The position numbers were made by a program, and so were the translations under genes. This document shows positions 53,012 through 63,488 of a DNA stretch of 64,000 nucleotides, one piece after another. This DNA is from Labrenzia sp. 011 (GTDB lineage: Bacteria; Pseudomonadota; Alphaproteobacteria; Rhizobiales; Stappiaceae). Numbering within the stretch: position 1 is the first letter of the stretch; every line of letters begins with the position of its first letter. A model generated the notes under the pieces. It was not told the origin of the DNA and searched no databases. It was given only the letters and a program-made list of their open reading frames with translations. The stretch covers positions 55,682 to 119,681 of the forward strand of contig NZ_QCYM01000015.1 in the NCBI RefSeq assembly GCF_003075075.1, given 5' to 3'.

Positions 53012-53494
53012 TCAGGCCCGGTGGTAGGGATGGCCGGACTGGATGGTCATGGCCCGGTAGATCTGTTCGGCCAGAAGGATACGGGCGATCTGGTGCGGCC
53101 AGGTCATCGCGCCGAGTGCCAGCCTGAGATCCGCCCGCGCCAGAACCTCCCCGCCGTGACCATCGGCGCCACCAATGGCGAAGACGATGTCCGGCACGCC
53201 GTCGTTTTTCCAGGTCTCGAGCGTGCGGCTGAAGGCCGGGCTGCTCAGGTTCCTGCCGTTCTCGTCAAGAACAACGAGGCGGGCCCCGGTCTGCAGCGCG
53301 GCGAGAATGCCCCTGGCCTCTTCCGCCTTGCGGTCCTCGGACCGCTGGGCACGGCTTTCCGGCATCTCGTTGAGGATGACATCGGTAATGCCCAGACCGC
53401 GCCCGCTCTTGCGGGCCCTGTCCAGGTAACGGTCAAGAATATCCTTGTCCGCACCGGCCTTCATCCGGCCAATGCAGGAAAGCGTAAAGCGCAT
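53012..53494 (-). CDS. rlmH: 23S rRNA pseudouridine-1915 N3-methyltransferase
   Basis: 160 residues, SPOUT fold with a knotted SAM site: LVVLDENGRNLSSPAFSR, VFAIGGADGHGGEVL, MTWPHQIARILLAEQIYRAM, ending GHPYHR. Complete and typical. It methylates pseudouridine 1915 in 23S rRNA. It follows rsfS by 82 bp. Confidence 0.97.
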   Translation of the reverse strand: MRFTLSCIGRMKAGADKDILDRYLDRARKSGRGLGITDVILNEMPESRAQRSEDRKAEEARGILAALQTGARLVVLDENGRNLSSPAFSRTLETWKNDGVPDIVFAIGGADGHGGEVLARADLRLALGAMTWPHQIARILLAEQIYRAMTIQSGHPYHRA

Positions 53495-53576
53495 GAATTC
53501 TCCGCCGGAAAAAGATCCGGTGACTTTGTCATCCCTCGGCGGACCGAGGCCCTTGCGTCAGGGCCTCACAACCGTC

Positions 53577-53960
53577 TCAACCGATATATTGCGGTGTTTC
53601 GTCCGCTTCCGGCGCCCACATCTTTTCAAGATTGTAGAAGCCGCGCACTTCCGGACGGAAGATGTGAACGATCACATCACCCGCATCAATCAGCACCCAG
53701 TCACAGGTGGTCAGACCTTCAACCGTTGCCTTGCCGGCACCGGATGCTTTCAGGTCCTTCTGCAAATGTTCCGCGATCGCGCCCACATGACGGTGGGAGC
53801 GTCCGGACACGATCACCATGTGATCGGCCAGGGAACTCTTGCCTGCGATGTCGAGAGTAACCACGTCCTCGGCTTTGGAGTCGTCAAGACTGGTGAGGAC
53901 CGTATCGAGAAGGTTAGCCGCAAGATCAGTGCTTACGGATGCCTGCAGAGGAGTGGACAT
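53577..53960 (-). CDS. rsfS: Ribosomal silencing factor RsfS
   Basis: 127 residues from Met 53960 (MSTPLQASVSTDL); the frame extends to 54128 without a better site. RsfS/DUF143 core: VTLDIAGKSSLADHMVIVSG, HVGAIAEHLQKDL, TCDWVLIDAGDVIVHIF, with the C-terminal YNLEKMW. It binds uL14 and blocks subunit joining during starvation. The nadD-rsfS-rlmH order is conserved. Confidence 0.96.
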   Translation of the reverse strand: MSTPLQASVSTDLAANLLDTVLTSLDDSKAEDVVTLDIAGKSSLADHMVIVSGRSHRHVGAIAEHLQKDLKASGAGKATVEGLTTCDWVLIDAGDVIVHIFRPEVRGFYNLEKMWAPEADETPQYIG

Positions 53961-54187
53961 GTCTGTCCGCCCACTTTCAAAGGTCATGGTCAGGTGTTGT
54001 GCCTTTCGCCGTTTGTGCCGTCCTGTGCCCGACGTCGTCACGAACAAAAGTTCGACTTCATACGTCACCCGTTTCGGATACAGGACCGGTTGACCGTACC
54101 TCGGCCGCGTCACCGCGACCGCGCTCATAATACCGCTTCCCGTTTGGCATTTTCAAGACAGGGTTTCTTACATGGCTAATCCGGAAG

Positions 54188-54823
54188 TCAGCCTTGCCGG
54201 TTTTGCCGCAGTTCCGTCGAGGACGTTTGGTCCAGTTGCGTGTGCAGGAAGGTCCAGACGGGCGTTTTCAGATCGGGGAGCAGCGCCGCATTTTCTTCCG
54301 GAAGCCTATAGTTTTCAAAGGTTTTCGCCATGGGGGACGACAGGGCCGAAAGGGAGGCGCCCGGACGGTCGACAATGGCGATCGGCACAGAGGCGACAAT
54401 GGAGCGCCAGTCCTGCCAGCGATGGAACCCGGCCAGATTGTCGGCTCCCATCACCCAGACGAATCGCACTCCGGGCCGCATCGCGCGCAACGCCGTGATC
54501 GTTTTGGCCGTATAGGGCGTGCCCAGAACCGTTTCGTAAGCGGTCACTTTCATGCGCGGATGATCGGCAAGCGCCTGCGTCTGGCGCAGCCGCGTGTCCA
54601 GCGGCGCCAGTTCGGCATGGCTCTTGAGCGGATTGCCAGGCGTCACCAGCCACCAGACCTGGTGCAGCCCCAGCCGCTTGAGGACCGTCGAGGCGACAAG
54701 CCGGTGGCCGGAATGTGGCGGATTGAACGACCCGCCGAAAATGCCGATCCGGTTTCCCGCTTCGGCATGGGGCAGCGTCAGCCAGTCGCGGCCGATCTCC
54801 GGCCCGGGACCCGATAAACTCAT
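54188..54823 (-). CDS. nadD: Nicotinate-nucleotide adenylyltransferase
   Basis: 211 residues. Nucleotidyltransferase motif [48 protein letters not shown], and the SSTELRQ motif at the very C-terminus. It makes deamido-NAD from nicotinate mononucleotide. The start overlaps the proA stop. Confidence 0.96.
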   Translation of the reverse strand: MSLSGPGPEIGRDWLTLPHAEAGNRIGIFGGSFNPPHSGHRLVASTVLKRLGLHQVWWLVTPGNPLKSHAELAPLDTRLRQTQALADHPRMKVTAYETVLGTPYTAKTITALRAMRPGVRFVWVMGADNLAGFHRWQDWRSIVASVPIAIVDRPGASLSALSSPMAKTFENYRLPEENAALLPDLKTPVWTFLHTQLDQTSSTELRQNRQG

Positions 54824-56100
54824 GGGCGCGTCTGACCCGTCCCGTGAACCTTGTACTTGAAGCTGGTCAGCTGTTCGACGCCGACCGGTCCGCGCGCATG
54901 CATGCGCCCCGTGGCGATCCCGATTTCCGCGCCCATGCCGAATTCGCCACCATCGGCAAACTGGGTGGAGGCGTTATGCAGGACGATCGCCGAATCCACT
55001 TCCCGCTGGAACCGGTCCGCAGCCGCCTGATCTCCCGTCAGGATGCAGTCGGTGTGGCTGGATCCGTAACGGGCGATATGATCCATGGCCGCGTCCAGAT
55101 CCCTGACGACCTTCACCGCAAGGATCCTGTCGAGATACTCGGTGGACCAGTCGTCTTCGCTGGCCGGCACGATGTTTTCGCAGATGTCGCGCACGCGGGC
55201 GTCGCCGCGGATCTCGCAGCCCTGATCCTGAAGCGCCCTGACGATTACCGGCAGATGACTGTGGGCAACGTCCTCATGGACCAGAAGCGTTTCCAGCGCA
55301 CCGCAGATCCCCGTGCGGCGGAGCTTGGAATTGACGACGATATCGACGGACTGCTGCAGGTCGGCCGCCTTGTCGACGAAGATATGCACCAGGCCTTCCA
55401 GATGGGCGAAGACAGGCACCCGTGCCTCGCTCTGCACGCGCTCCACCAGGCTGCGGCCGCCGCGCGGCACGATGACATCGAGGTTCCCGTCCAGGCCGCG
55501 CAGCATGTCGCCGACTGCCGCCCGGTCGGTGACCGGCACCATCTGGATGGCATCCTCGGGAAGACCCGCCGCCGCCAGACCTTTCTGCAGGGCCGCATGG
55601 ATCGCCCGGTTGGAGCGGATCGTGTCGGATCCGCCGCGCAGGATCACCGCGTTGCCGGCCTTCAGGCACAGGGCTCCGGCATCGGCCGTCACATTGGGGC
55701 GGCTTTCATAGATCACGCCGATCACGCCCAGCGGCGTGCGCACGCGCTCTATGCGAAGGCCGTTGGGCCGGTCCCAGGCGGCCATGACGCTGCCGACCGG
55801 ATCTTCGAGAGCGACGATATCCTCAAGCGCCCTGGCGATCGCCTCGATCCGCTCGGCGTTCAGGGTGCCGCGGTCGAGGAACGACGCGGCCTGGCCGTTG
55901 GCGGTCATCGTGTCGATATCCTGCCTGTTGCCGGCGAGGATGTCCGGCACCGCCGCCCGGACCGCAGCGGCCATTTCCCGCAGGGCGGCGTTCTTGCGCT
56001 CCGCCGGAGCGGTGGCAAGTATCCGGCCGGCGGCACGGGCACGCCGCCCGATCTCCGCCATCAGTTCCCCGGTAGTCTTTGCATCGACCACATCCAGCAT
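54820..56100 (-). CDS. proA: Glutamate-5-semialdehyde dehydrogenase
   Basis: 426 residues, aldehyde-dehydrogenase fold. NADP-binding [20 protein letters not shown], catalytic Cys in [16 protein letters not shown], and C-terminal [20 protein letters not shown]. Second step of proline synthesis. It starts 105 bp after proB, and the gap has no obvious gene. Confidence 0.97.
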   Translation of the reverse strand: MLDVVDAKTTGELMAEIGRRARAAGRILATAPAERKNAALREMAAAVRAAVPDILAGNRQDIDTMTANGQAASFLDRGTLNAERIEAIARALEDIVALEDPVGSVMAAWDRPNGLRIERVRTPLGVIGVIYESRPNVTADAGALCLKAGNAVILRGGSDTIRSNRAIHAALQKGLAAAGLPEDAIQMVPVTDRAAVGDMLRGLDGNLDVIVPRGGRSLVERVQSEARVPVFAHLEGLVHIFVDKAADLQQSVDIVVNSKLRRTGICGALETLLVHEDVAHSHLPVIVRALQDQGCEIRGDARVRDICENIVPASEDDWSTEYLDRILAVKVVRDLDAAMDHIARYGSSHTDCILTGDQAAADRFQREVDSAIVLHNASTQFADGGEFGMGAEIGIATGRMHARGPVGVEQLTSFKYKVHGTGQTRP

Positions 56101-56205
56101 GCTGCAAACTCCTGTTCAACCGGTCCCCGGGTCCGTCCGTCCGTCCGCTGTCCTGCGGCCCGTGTGAAAGCGGGATCGACCGGAAACCGTCTGTCTCCCG
56201 GCCTT

Positions 56206-58415
<2,210 letters not shown>

Positions 58416-58432
58416 TCAGGCCCCGGTTCACG

Positions 58433-58978
58433 TCAAAGGCCTCTGAAGAATTCGTCCCGCGTTATTTCCATCCGGACGGCGGGCACCGTGGCGCCCCGCG
58501 CAACGCTTTCGCACCCCACATCGCCCGCCTTTCGAAACCCGACTTTCTCTGCCACCGTGATGGAGGCCGGATTGTCGGTCATGGCTTCGCAGGCAATGCG
58601 CGTGTGGTCCGTATTTTCAAACAGCCAGGCCATCGCTGCCCTGACCGCCTCGCTCATGAACCCCCTGCCCCAATAGGCACGCCCCAGCCAATAGCCGATC
58701 TCCGGGGTCTCCTGCAACTTTTTGAAGACGAAACAGCCGATCATTTCACCCTCATGCCCGATCTGGAAGCTCAGTTCCGTCGCCTTTTCGACGTCGCGCC
58801 AGCTGTCCTGCGCTTTCAGGAGGCTCACCCTCCCCTGCTCCCTGTCATAGGGGTAGGGCACGCGGGACAACATCTTGCAAACCTCATAGTCGCCCAGAAG
58901 TTCGACATAGCGGTCAAGGTCGTCCACACTCGGCCGGGTGAGGGAAAGACGATCCGTCCTGACAAGCTCCCTGTTCAT
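58433..58978 (-). CDS. GNAT acetyltransferase, tandem copy 4
   Basis: 181 residues. RimJ/L-type start LVRTDRLSLTRPSVDDL and IGYWLGRAYWGRGFMSEAVR in the acetyl-CoA region. Its ATG overlaps the stop of copy 3 (ATGA at 58975-58978). It is the most obgE-proximal of four related genes sharing the pattern TxRLxLRP ... YWLGxxFWGRGxxxEA. Substrates are unknown; N-terminal acetylation of a ribosomal protein is one option given the rpmA/obgE context. Confidence 0.9.
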   Translation of the reverse strand: MNRELVRTDRLSLTRPSVDDLDRYVELLGDYEVCKMLSRVPYPYDREQGRVSLLKAQDSWRDVEKATELSFQIGHEGEMIGCFVFKKLQETPEIGYWLGRAYWGRGFMSEAVRAAMAWLFENTDHTRIACEAMTDNPASITVAEKVGFRKAGDVGCESVARGATVPAVRMEITRDEFFRGL

Positions 58979-59520
58979 GCCGCTTCTCCTGCGGCTGACA
59001 GGAATGCTGTCCGGGCCAGTTTCATGCGCGTTGCCGGCAGGTCCTCGCCGCGCGATCTGATGGCAAGCGTGTAAGGTCCGGCGTTTTCGAAACCCAGCTT
59101 CGACAGAACCTTCAGCGACGCGGGGTTTTCGTCAAGCGCGCCGCTCACGACAGTCTGCGTTTCCGTCGCCGTGAACAGCCAGCCCAGGGCGGCGCGCCCG
59201 GCTTCGCTCATATATCCGCGGCCCCAGAAGGCCTTGCCGAGCCAGTAGCCGAAATTCGGTGTCTCCGACGGCCGGCCAACCGAAACAACGCCGATCAAAC
59301 CGCTGCCATTATCGATGGCAAGGTTCCTCGCGCCATCCGCCTGCCGGACCCAGCTCTGCTCGAACCAGCCCTGCGCGTCCTGAAGGGTATAGGGATGCGG
59401 AACCACCGAGAGCATCCTCGCAACAGCAAATTCCCCGATCTGCTCAGTGATCGCATCCAGGTCCCCAGAAGCGACCGGGCGCAGTTCAAGGCGTCCGGTC
59501 CCGATCACGGGGAGGCTCAT
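58975..59520 (-). CDS. GNAT acetyltransferase, tandem copy 3
   Basis: 181 residues from ATG 59520, overlapping the stop of copy 2. Start LPVIGTGRLELRPVASGDLD and NFGYWLGKAFWGRGYMSEAG. Close relative of its neighbours, consistent with duplication. Confidence 0.9.
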   Translation of the reverse strand: MSLPVIGTGRLELRPVASGDLDAITEQIGEFAVARMLSVVPHPYTLQDAQGWFEQSWVRQADGARNLAIDNGSGLIGVVSVGRPSETPNFGYWLGKAFWGRGYMSEAGRAALGWLFTATETQTVVSGALDENPASLKVLSKLGFENAGPYTLAIRSRGEDLPATRMKLARTAFLSAAGEAA

Positions 59521-60086
59521 GCCGCTTTCCTCCCGGCCTCGAAATTGCTGCGTTCCAGCCGCACGACAACGTTGGACACGCGCCGGTCCAGAGCCCTGGA
59601 GAAGCGTTCGGTCAGGCAATAGGGCCTGAAACCCAGCTTGCGCAGCAGACTGCGGGAGCGGAAGTTGTCCTCGAAGGCTCTCGCCGCAATCGCATCGGCC
59701 TCGAAGGCCTCGAAAGCCCAGGCGAGCGCGGCTTCCACAGCTTCTGCAGCATAGCCATGGCCCTGAAAGGCGCGGCCGAGCCAGTAGCCAAGCGTCGGCA
59801 GAGCGGGCAGCTCGTCCAGGTCGCCCGGCGGTTCGACGGCCACGACGCCGATGAAGACGCCGCCGAGCGTTATTGCAAACAGGGCTTCAGTCCGGAACGG
59901 ATCCGTGCCGACGACCGATTTCAGGAAGGTTTCCGCCGCACCTTCCTCGTACGGCCAGGTGAAGGACGTCAGCCATCTGGCAACCTCGAAATCCCGTCCG
60001 GCGAGCGCGGCGATGGCTTCGGCATCGCCCAGGGCGACCGGCCTGAGGATCAGGCGGCGGGTTTTCAGCTCCGGCAACATGCTCAT
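59517..60086 (-). CDS. GNAT acetyltransferase, tandem copy 2
   Basis: 189 residues from ATG 60086, which overlaps the stop of copy 1 (ATGA); the frame is open to 60653 but that upstream part is a shadow of copy 1. Start LPELKTRRLILRPVALGDAE and TLGYWLGRAFQGHGYAAEAV. The acidic patch PPGDLDELPAL is unique to this copy. Confidence 0.9.
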   Translation of the reverse strand: MSMLPELKTRRLILRPVALGDAEAIAALAGRDFEVARWLTSFTWPYEEGAAETFLKSVVGTDPFRTEALFAITLGGVFIGVVAVEPPGDLDELPALPTLGYWLGRAFQGHGYAAEAVEAALAWAFEAFEADAIAARAFEDNFRSRSLLRKLGFRPYCLTERFSRALDRRVSNVVVRLERSNFEAGRKAA

Positions 60087-60688
60087 CGTGCCTGCCCCCA
60101 GCCTTTCAGCGACTTCCAGACCGTCCGCTCCAGCGTGTAGCGCTCGATGGGCACCGATCCCCCGGCGCTGACCGAGCGGATCATCGCCTGGTCGCGGTAC
60201 TGGAAACCGGACTTGACCAGCACCCGGCGGGAGGCCGGGTTGGTCACCCTGCAGGAGCCCTGAAGCTCGTCGATCTCGTGGCAGGTGAAGGCATGATCGA
60301 CGAGGGAATGCACCGCCTCGGTCGCAAGGCCGCGTCCCCAGAAGGGTTCGCCCAGCCAGTAGCCGACATGGACGGGTCCGCCCGCCTCCATGGCCGCGTA
60401 TCTGGCAATGCCGATCAGCCGGCCGGTGGTCTTCAGCCGGATCGCGAACACGGCCGAGCAGGCCTGCTCGCGCGCGGCCTTGTCGATCAGCGCGGTGCCA
60501 TCCTGCGCGGTATAGGGATGAGGCATGGTGGCAAGATTCGCCGCCACGGTCCTGTTGTTGGCCAGAAACACGAGATCTGCCAGGTCGTCCCTGCGCGGCT
60601 TGTCCAGCCGCACACGAACCGCTTCCTGCGGCAACGGGGCCGCACCCCGACAACTCTCGTCCAGCAATCCTTCACTATCAACAACCAT
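60083..60688 (-). CDS. GNAT acetyltransferase, tandem copy 1
   Basis: 201 residues from ATG 60688, which has GGAGG five bases upstream; an upstream in-frame ATG at 60733 lacks such a site. VRVRLDKPRRDDLADLVFLA and VGYWLGEPFWGRGLATEAVH. First of the four-gene array and 138 bp downstream of rpmA, so it is probably transcribed with the ribosomal-protein genes. Confidence 0.9.
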   Translation of the reverse strand: MVVDSEGLLDESCRGAAPLPQEAVRVRLDKPRRDDLADLVFLANNRTVAANLATMPHPYTAQDGTALIDKAAREQACSAVFAIRLKTTGRLIGIARYAAMEAGGPVHVGYWLGEPFWGRGLATEAVHSLVDHAFTCHEIDELQGSCRVTNPASRRVLVKSGFQYRDQAMIRSVSAGGSVPIERYTLERTVWKSLKGWGQAR

Positions 60689-60826
60689 TTTTTCCTCCAG
60701 CCAAAACACATCAAGGGAGAGATGGCGTCCCATCTCCCCCTTGGATCTTTGACCGGTCGGTTGCTGACCTGTCTCGAATTGCCGGGGTCTCAGGGGACGC
60801 CGGCGCTTCGAAACTTCACGTCGGCT

Positions 60827-61096
60827 TTACTCCGCAGCTTCCGCTACCGGGACCACATTGATGAAGGTTCGTTTGTTGGCTTTCGCCTGAAACTCAACCT
60901 TGCCTTCCACGGTCGCGAAAATGGTATGGTCCTTGCCCATGCCCACGCCGTTGCCCGGGTGCCACTGGGTGCCACGCTGACGAGCGATGATGTTGCCGGG
61001 AATCACAGCTTCCCCGCCGAATTTCTTGATGCCGAGACGGCGGCCGGCTGAGTCGCGGCCGTTGCGGGATGAACCGCCTGCCTTTTTATGTGCCAT
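60827..61096 (-). CDS. rpmA: 50S ribosomal protein bL27
   Basis: 89 residues: [51 protein letters not shown]. The N-terminus has no N-terminal cleavage extension and starts directly with the mature AHKK sequence that reaches the peptidyl-transferase centre. Downstream of rplU as usual. Confidence 0.98.
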   Translation of the reverse strand: MAHKKAGGSSRNGRDSAGRRLGIKKFGGEAVIPGNIIARQRGTQWHPGNGVGMGKDHTIFATVEGKVEFQAKANKRTFINVVPVAEAAE

Positions 61097-61150
61097 CGTG
61101 AGAACTCCTCGTTCTTCGAATTCTTTTTAACAGGTGAGAGAAGCGGCGGC

Positions 61151-61798
61151 TTACTTGCCGGCCAGTTCCTTGGCCTGTTCAACCCAGTTGTCGCGCTCGA
61201 TGCGGCCCTTGAAGTTCAGGACCTCGTCGACGCGGGCAATGTCTTCCGCGGAAAAGCCGATGATCTGCTCATAGGTCATGATGCCCAGGGCATTCAGCTT
61301 CTTTTCCAGGACCGGGCCGACGCCGGAGATCTTCTTCAGATCGTCCTTGCCGTCCGGTGCGGTGAAGAGAGGCTCGACAGCCGCCTCTTCCTTCTTGTCT
61401 GCGGCAGCCGGCTTTTCCGCGGCCGGTGCCTCGTCGGCCTTCGGCGCTGCCTTCTTCGGCGCAGCCTTCTTGGCCGGCTTGGCGCCACCGGTCAGGATAT
61501 CGGTCACCTTGACGAGGGTGAAGGACTGACGATGGCCGTTGCGGCGGCGGGAATTCTGACGCCGGCGCTTCTTGAAAATGATGATCTTGCGGTTGCGGCC
61601 CTGTTCGACCACTTCCGCAACGACGCTGGCTCCTTCGACGAGCGGTGCGCCAACGGTTGTATCGGTTCCGTTTCCGACCATGAGCACGTCCTCAAAGGTG
61701 ACGGTGCTGCCGGCTTCGGCATCCAGTTTTTCGACCTTCAGGAGGTCGTCAGCGGCGACAGTATACTGCTTGCCACCGGTCTTGATCACTGCGAACAT
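61151..61798 (-). CDS. rplU: 50S ribosomal protein bL21 with a C-terminal helix-hairpin-helix extension
   Basis: 215 residues from ATG 61798 ([20 protein letters not shown]); the frame extends to 61984 without support. The standard bL21 domain is about 1-103 ([30 protein letters not shown]). Then comes a Lys/Ala-rich low-complexity linker ([20 protein letters not shown]) and a terminal HhH-type domain about 155-215 ([40 protein letters not shown]). Such extended bL21 proteins are known in Hyphomicrobiales; the added domain could contact rRNA or another factor. Confidence 0.96.
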   Translation of the reverse strand: MFAVIKTGGKQYTVAADDLLKVEKLDAEAGSTVTFEDVLMVGNGTDTTVGAPLVEGASVVAEVVEQGRNRKIIIFKKRRRQNSRRRNGHRQSFTLVKVTDILTGGAKPAKKAAPKKAAPKADEAPAAEKPAAADKKEEAAVEPLFTAPDGKDDLKKISGVGPVLEKKLNALGIMTYEQIIGFSAEDIARVDEVLNFKGRIERDNWVEQAKELAGK

Positions 61799-62017
61799 GT
61801 CTCGCACGTCCTTCTTTTCGTTTTTGAACATGCCGGCCGCGATGATGAAACACCTGACAGCCGACAGCTTTCGGGTCGAAACGAGGCGCCTGGTCCACCG
61901 GAGCTGGAAGCCCGGCTGGCAGGTCTTTGGTGACGGGTTGAGCGTGAAGCCTTGAAAGCCCGGCAGGCCTGAAACGACAATCAATGCCCGGAAAGGCGAA
62001 CCTTTTCGAGCTCGCGC
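61799..62017 (-). other. Long leader of the rplU-rpmA transcript
   Basis: About 210 nt between the predicted rplU promoter and its ATG, with no supported ORF. Unusually long for a housekeeping operon and rich in short inverted segments, so an autoregulatory ribosomal-protein leader is possible. I cannot define a specific fold by eye. Confidence 0.3.
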
Positions 62018-62045
62018 AATATAGTCAGCCCGCCTGCGTTGTCAA
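62018..62045 (-). promoter_or_regulatory. Promoter of rplU-rpmA
   Basis: Minus strand TTGACA (62040-62045), 16-bp spacer, TATATT (62018-62023): the best consensus promoter in the window, with a GC-rich discriminator following (GCGCGAGC), typical of growth-rate-controlled genes. Confidence 0.65.
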
Positions 62046-62222
62046 ACGGAAATGCCGCCGAAAGCCCGAATTCCCGCCAGCGGCCGCCTCACGGGGTCCC
62101 CGCGCCGGCGCGCAGGCCCTGCTGGCCGCCCGTTCCCGTGCGTCCGCCCCGCCTCTGCACCCGCCCCGAAACCGTCCGGCGGCGGGAAAAGCACCCCGGT
62201 GTTGACGAACGCAAATCCGGGC

Positions 62223-62251
62223 TTGCGACCCGCGCCGACCTTGTCTATGTT
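62223..62251 (+). promoter_or_regulatory. Promoter of tRNA-Ser
   Basis: TTGCGA (62223-62228), 17-bp spacer, TATGTT (62246-62251), about 37 bp before the tRNA. Good spacing and a fair match. Confidence 0.5.
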
Positions 62252-62288
62252 CCGCGCCACTTGAGACCCGTTTAGTCAAAAGTGCCGC

Positions 62289-62378
62289 GGAGAGGTGCCG
62301 GAGTGGTCGAACGGGGCGGTCTCGAAAACCGTTGAGCGCGCAAGCGTTCCGAGGGTTCGAATCCCTCTCTCTCCGCCA
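62289..62378 (+). tRNA. tRNA-Ser (anticodon CGA)
   Basis: 90 nt with encoded CCA. Acceptor arms GGAGAGG / CCTCTCC, D-arm GCCGGAGTGGTCGAACGGGGC, anticodon loop CTCGAAA, a long variable arm (TTGAGCGCGCAAGCGTTCC region) and T-arm GGGTTCGAATCCC. CGA reads UCG codons. It marks the edge of the AT-rich segment at the right end of the window. Confidence 0.96.
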
Positions 62379-62604
62379 TAACCTCATGATTGTATTACGC
62401 TATTTTTGAAGTGTTATTGTCAACACTTTTCAACTTTATCGGGCAACACGTTTCCAGCAAGCAACATGGAGACAACACGCATGATTTTGCACGCGGGCCG
62501 TTCTTCCCACACTTTGCTTCGCGTACGAATGTACAGCGCAGCCAGAGTTGGCTCGGTTTGTCTGAACAGTTCGGGGCGTTTTTCTAAGTGGCTTTCCGCC
62601 TCGA
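62379..62604. other. AT-rich stretch directly downstream of tRNA-Ser
   Basis: Composition drops sharply right after the tRNA CCA (TTGTATTACGCTATTTTTGA). No gene, integrase or copy of the tRNA 3' end is seen. It is likely the left margin of an integrated or decayed element. Confidence 0.4.
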
Positions 62605-62763
62605 TTATGCCGCCGCCATCATTGGCGTCAGCGCGTTGAAGTAGGCCTGATCCGGCGTCCACCGGTCAAGGGATGAATGTGGGCGATGGGTTTTGTAAAA
62701 GGTCAGATAGCGGCCGATCCCAGCGAGGGCCTCGGACACGGTCTTGTAAGCGTGGGCAGGGTC
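62605..62763 (-). pseudogene. IS3-family transposase OrfB, C-terminal fragment
   Basis: The last ~52 residues, including SEALAGIGRYLTFYKTHRPH, SSLDRWTPDQAYFNAL and the TPMMAAA end, match the C-terminus of IS3-family OrfB integrases. The catalytic DDE core is absent; upstream sequence changes abruptly around 62763. A dead remnant. Confidence 0.8.
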
Positions 62764-62821
62764 TATCAAATCCGGCCATGATCCGCTTGTGGAAACAAGT
62801 GCCCAAGTCATCGTGCCGCAG

Positions 62822-63109
62822 CTATTCAACGGCCTCCGGAGCCCGGGTGGTGATCGCGCGAACACGCCGCCAGTTCAGCCCCGCGAATAGGGTCTCAAGG
62901 CGCTTGTAGGTCATCACCAGACCGCTGCCATCCCAGTATATGAGCTTCAGCCGATCCGTCAGGCGCGACCGGAAGACGAACACCGTCCCCGTGAACGGAT
63001 CCTTGCGAAGTTCGTTCTTCACCAGCGCTGCCAAGCCATCATGCCCCTTCCGGAAGTCGACGGGTTTTGTCGCCACCATGATCCGCACCCGGCTCCACGG
63101 AAAGATCAT
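62822..63109 (-). pseudogene. IS66-family accessory protein TnpB, internally deleted
   Basis: 95 residues: VRIMVATKPVDFRKGHDGLA, DPFTGTVFVFRSRLTDRLKL, IYWDGSGLVMTYKRLE, then TLFAGLNWRRVRAI. Compared with the family pattern, about 20 residues between the KRLE and LxxGLDWRRV segments (the FRWP...MRLS part) are missing, in frame. Probably non-functional. Its ATG overlaps the tnpA stop. Confidence 0.8.
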
Positions 63110-63488
63110 GAGGACAGCTTGCCGAGAGCGTGGGCCACGGCTGCAATCCGTTTCGCGGACACGCCTGCCTCCAAACGGATTGTCATGCGGCCGACAAGGA
63201 TCTCGGGGCGTTCCGTTTCAACGGCAGCTTCACGCTCATCCGGCATCGCGACAATCATGGCCCCAAATTCCACATCATCTTCCGGAACGGGCAAAACCAG
63301 CTTGCCGCGCTTTGCCAGGCTGACAGGTGATTCGGCTGCAGACCGTAACGGCTGGCAACTTCGTTCACCGTCACGCCTGGACGCAAGCTCTCCGCAACGA
63401 TCCGTGCCTTCATATCGTCTGGCCAACGGCGCGACCTACCTGTACCTGCATCACGCCCGACCGTGAGAACCTCAATCGTAGTCTCCAT
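63106..63488 (-). pseudogene. IS66-family TnpA, frameshifted
   Basis: The N-terminal half is in one frame from ATG 63488 ([33 protein letters not shown]) and the second half in another ([39 protein letters not shown]). The switch is near 63320. The join suggests loss of about 10 nt between short AGCCTGG-like repeats. The main IS66 transposase (tnpC) is not present in the window. Confidence 0.82.

Larger units (their letters stand above)
62605..63488 (-). mobile_element. Insertion-sequence graveyard: IS3 and IS66 fragments
   Basis: A composite of an IS3 orfB tail next to a decayed IS66 tnpA-tnpB pair, all on the minus strand, in an AT-rich segment starting at tRNA-Ser. I could not identify intact terminal inverted repeats or target duplications. 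Confidence 0.75.

Noticed and set aside
53577..54128. rsfS starting at 54128
   Set aside because: The extra 56 residues are basic and unlike the family; the start at 53960 gives the normal length.
62025..62387. Minus-strand ORF over tRNA-Ser
   Set aside because: It runs antisense through a tRNA gene and its promoter; no protein features.
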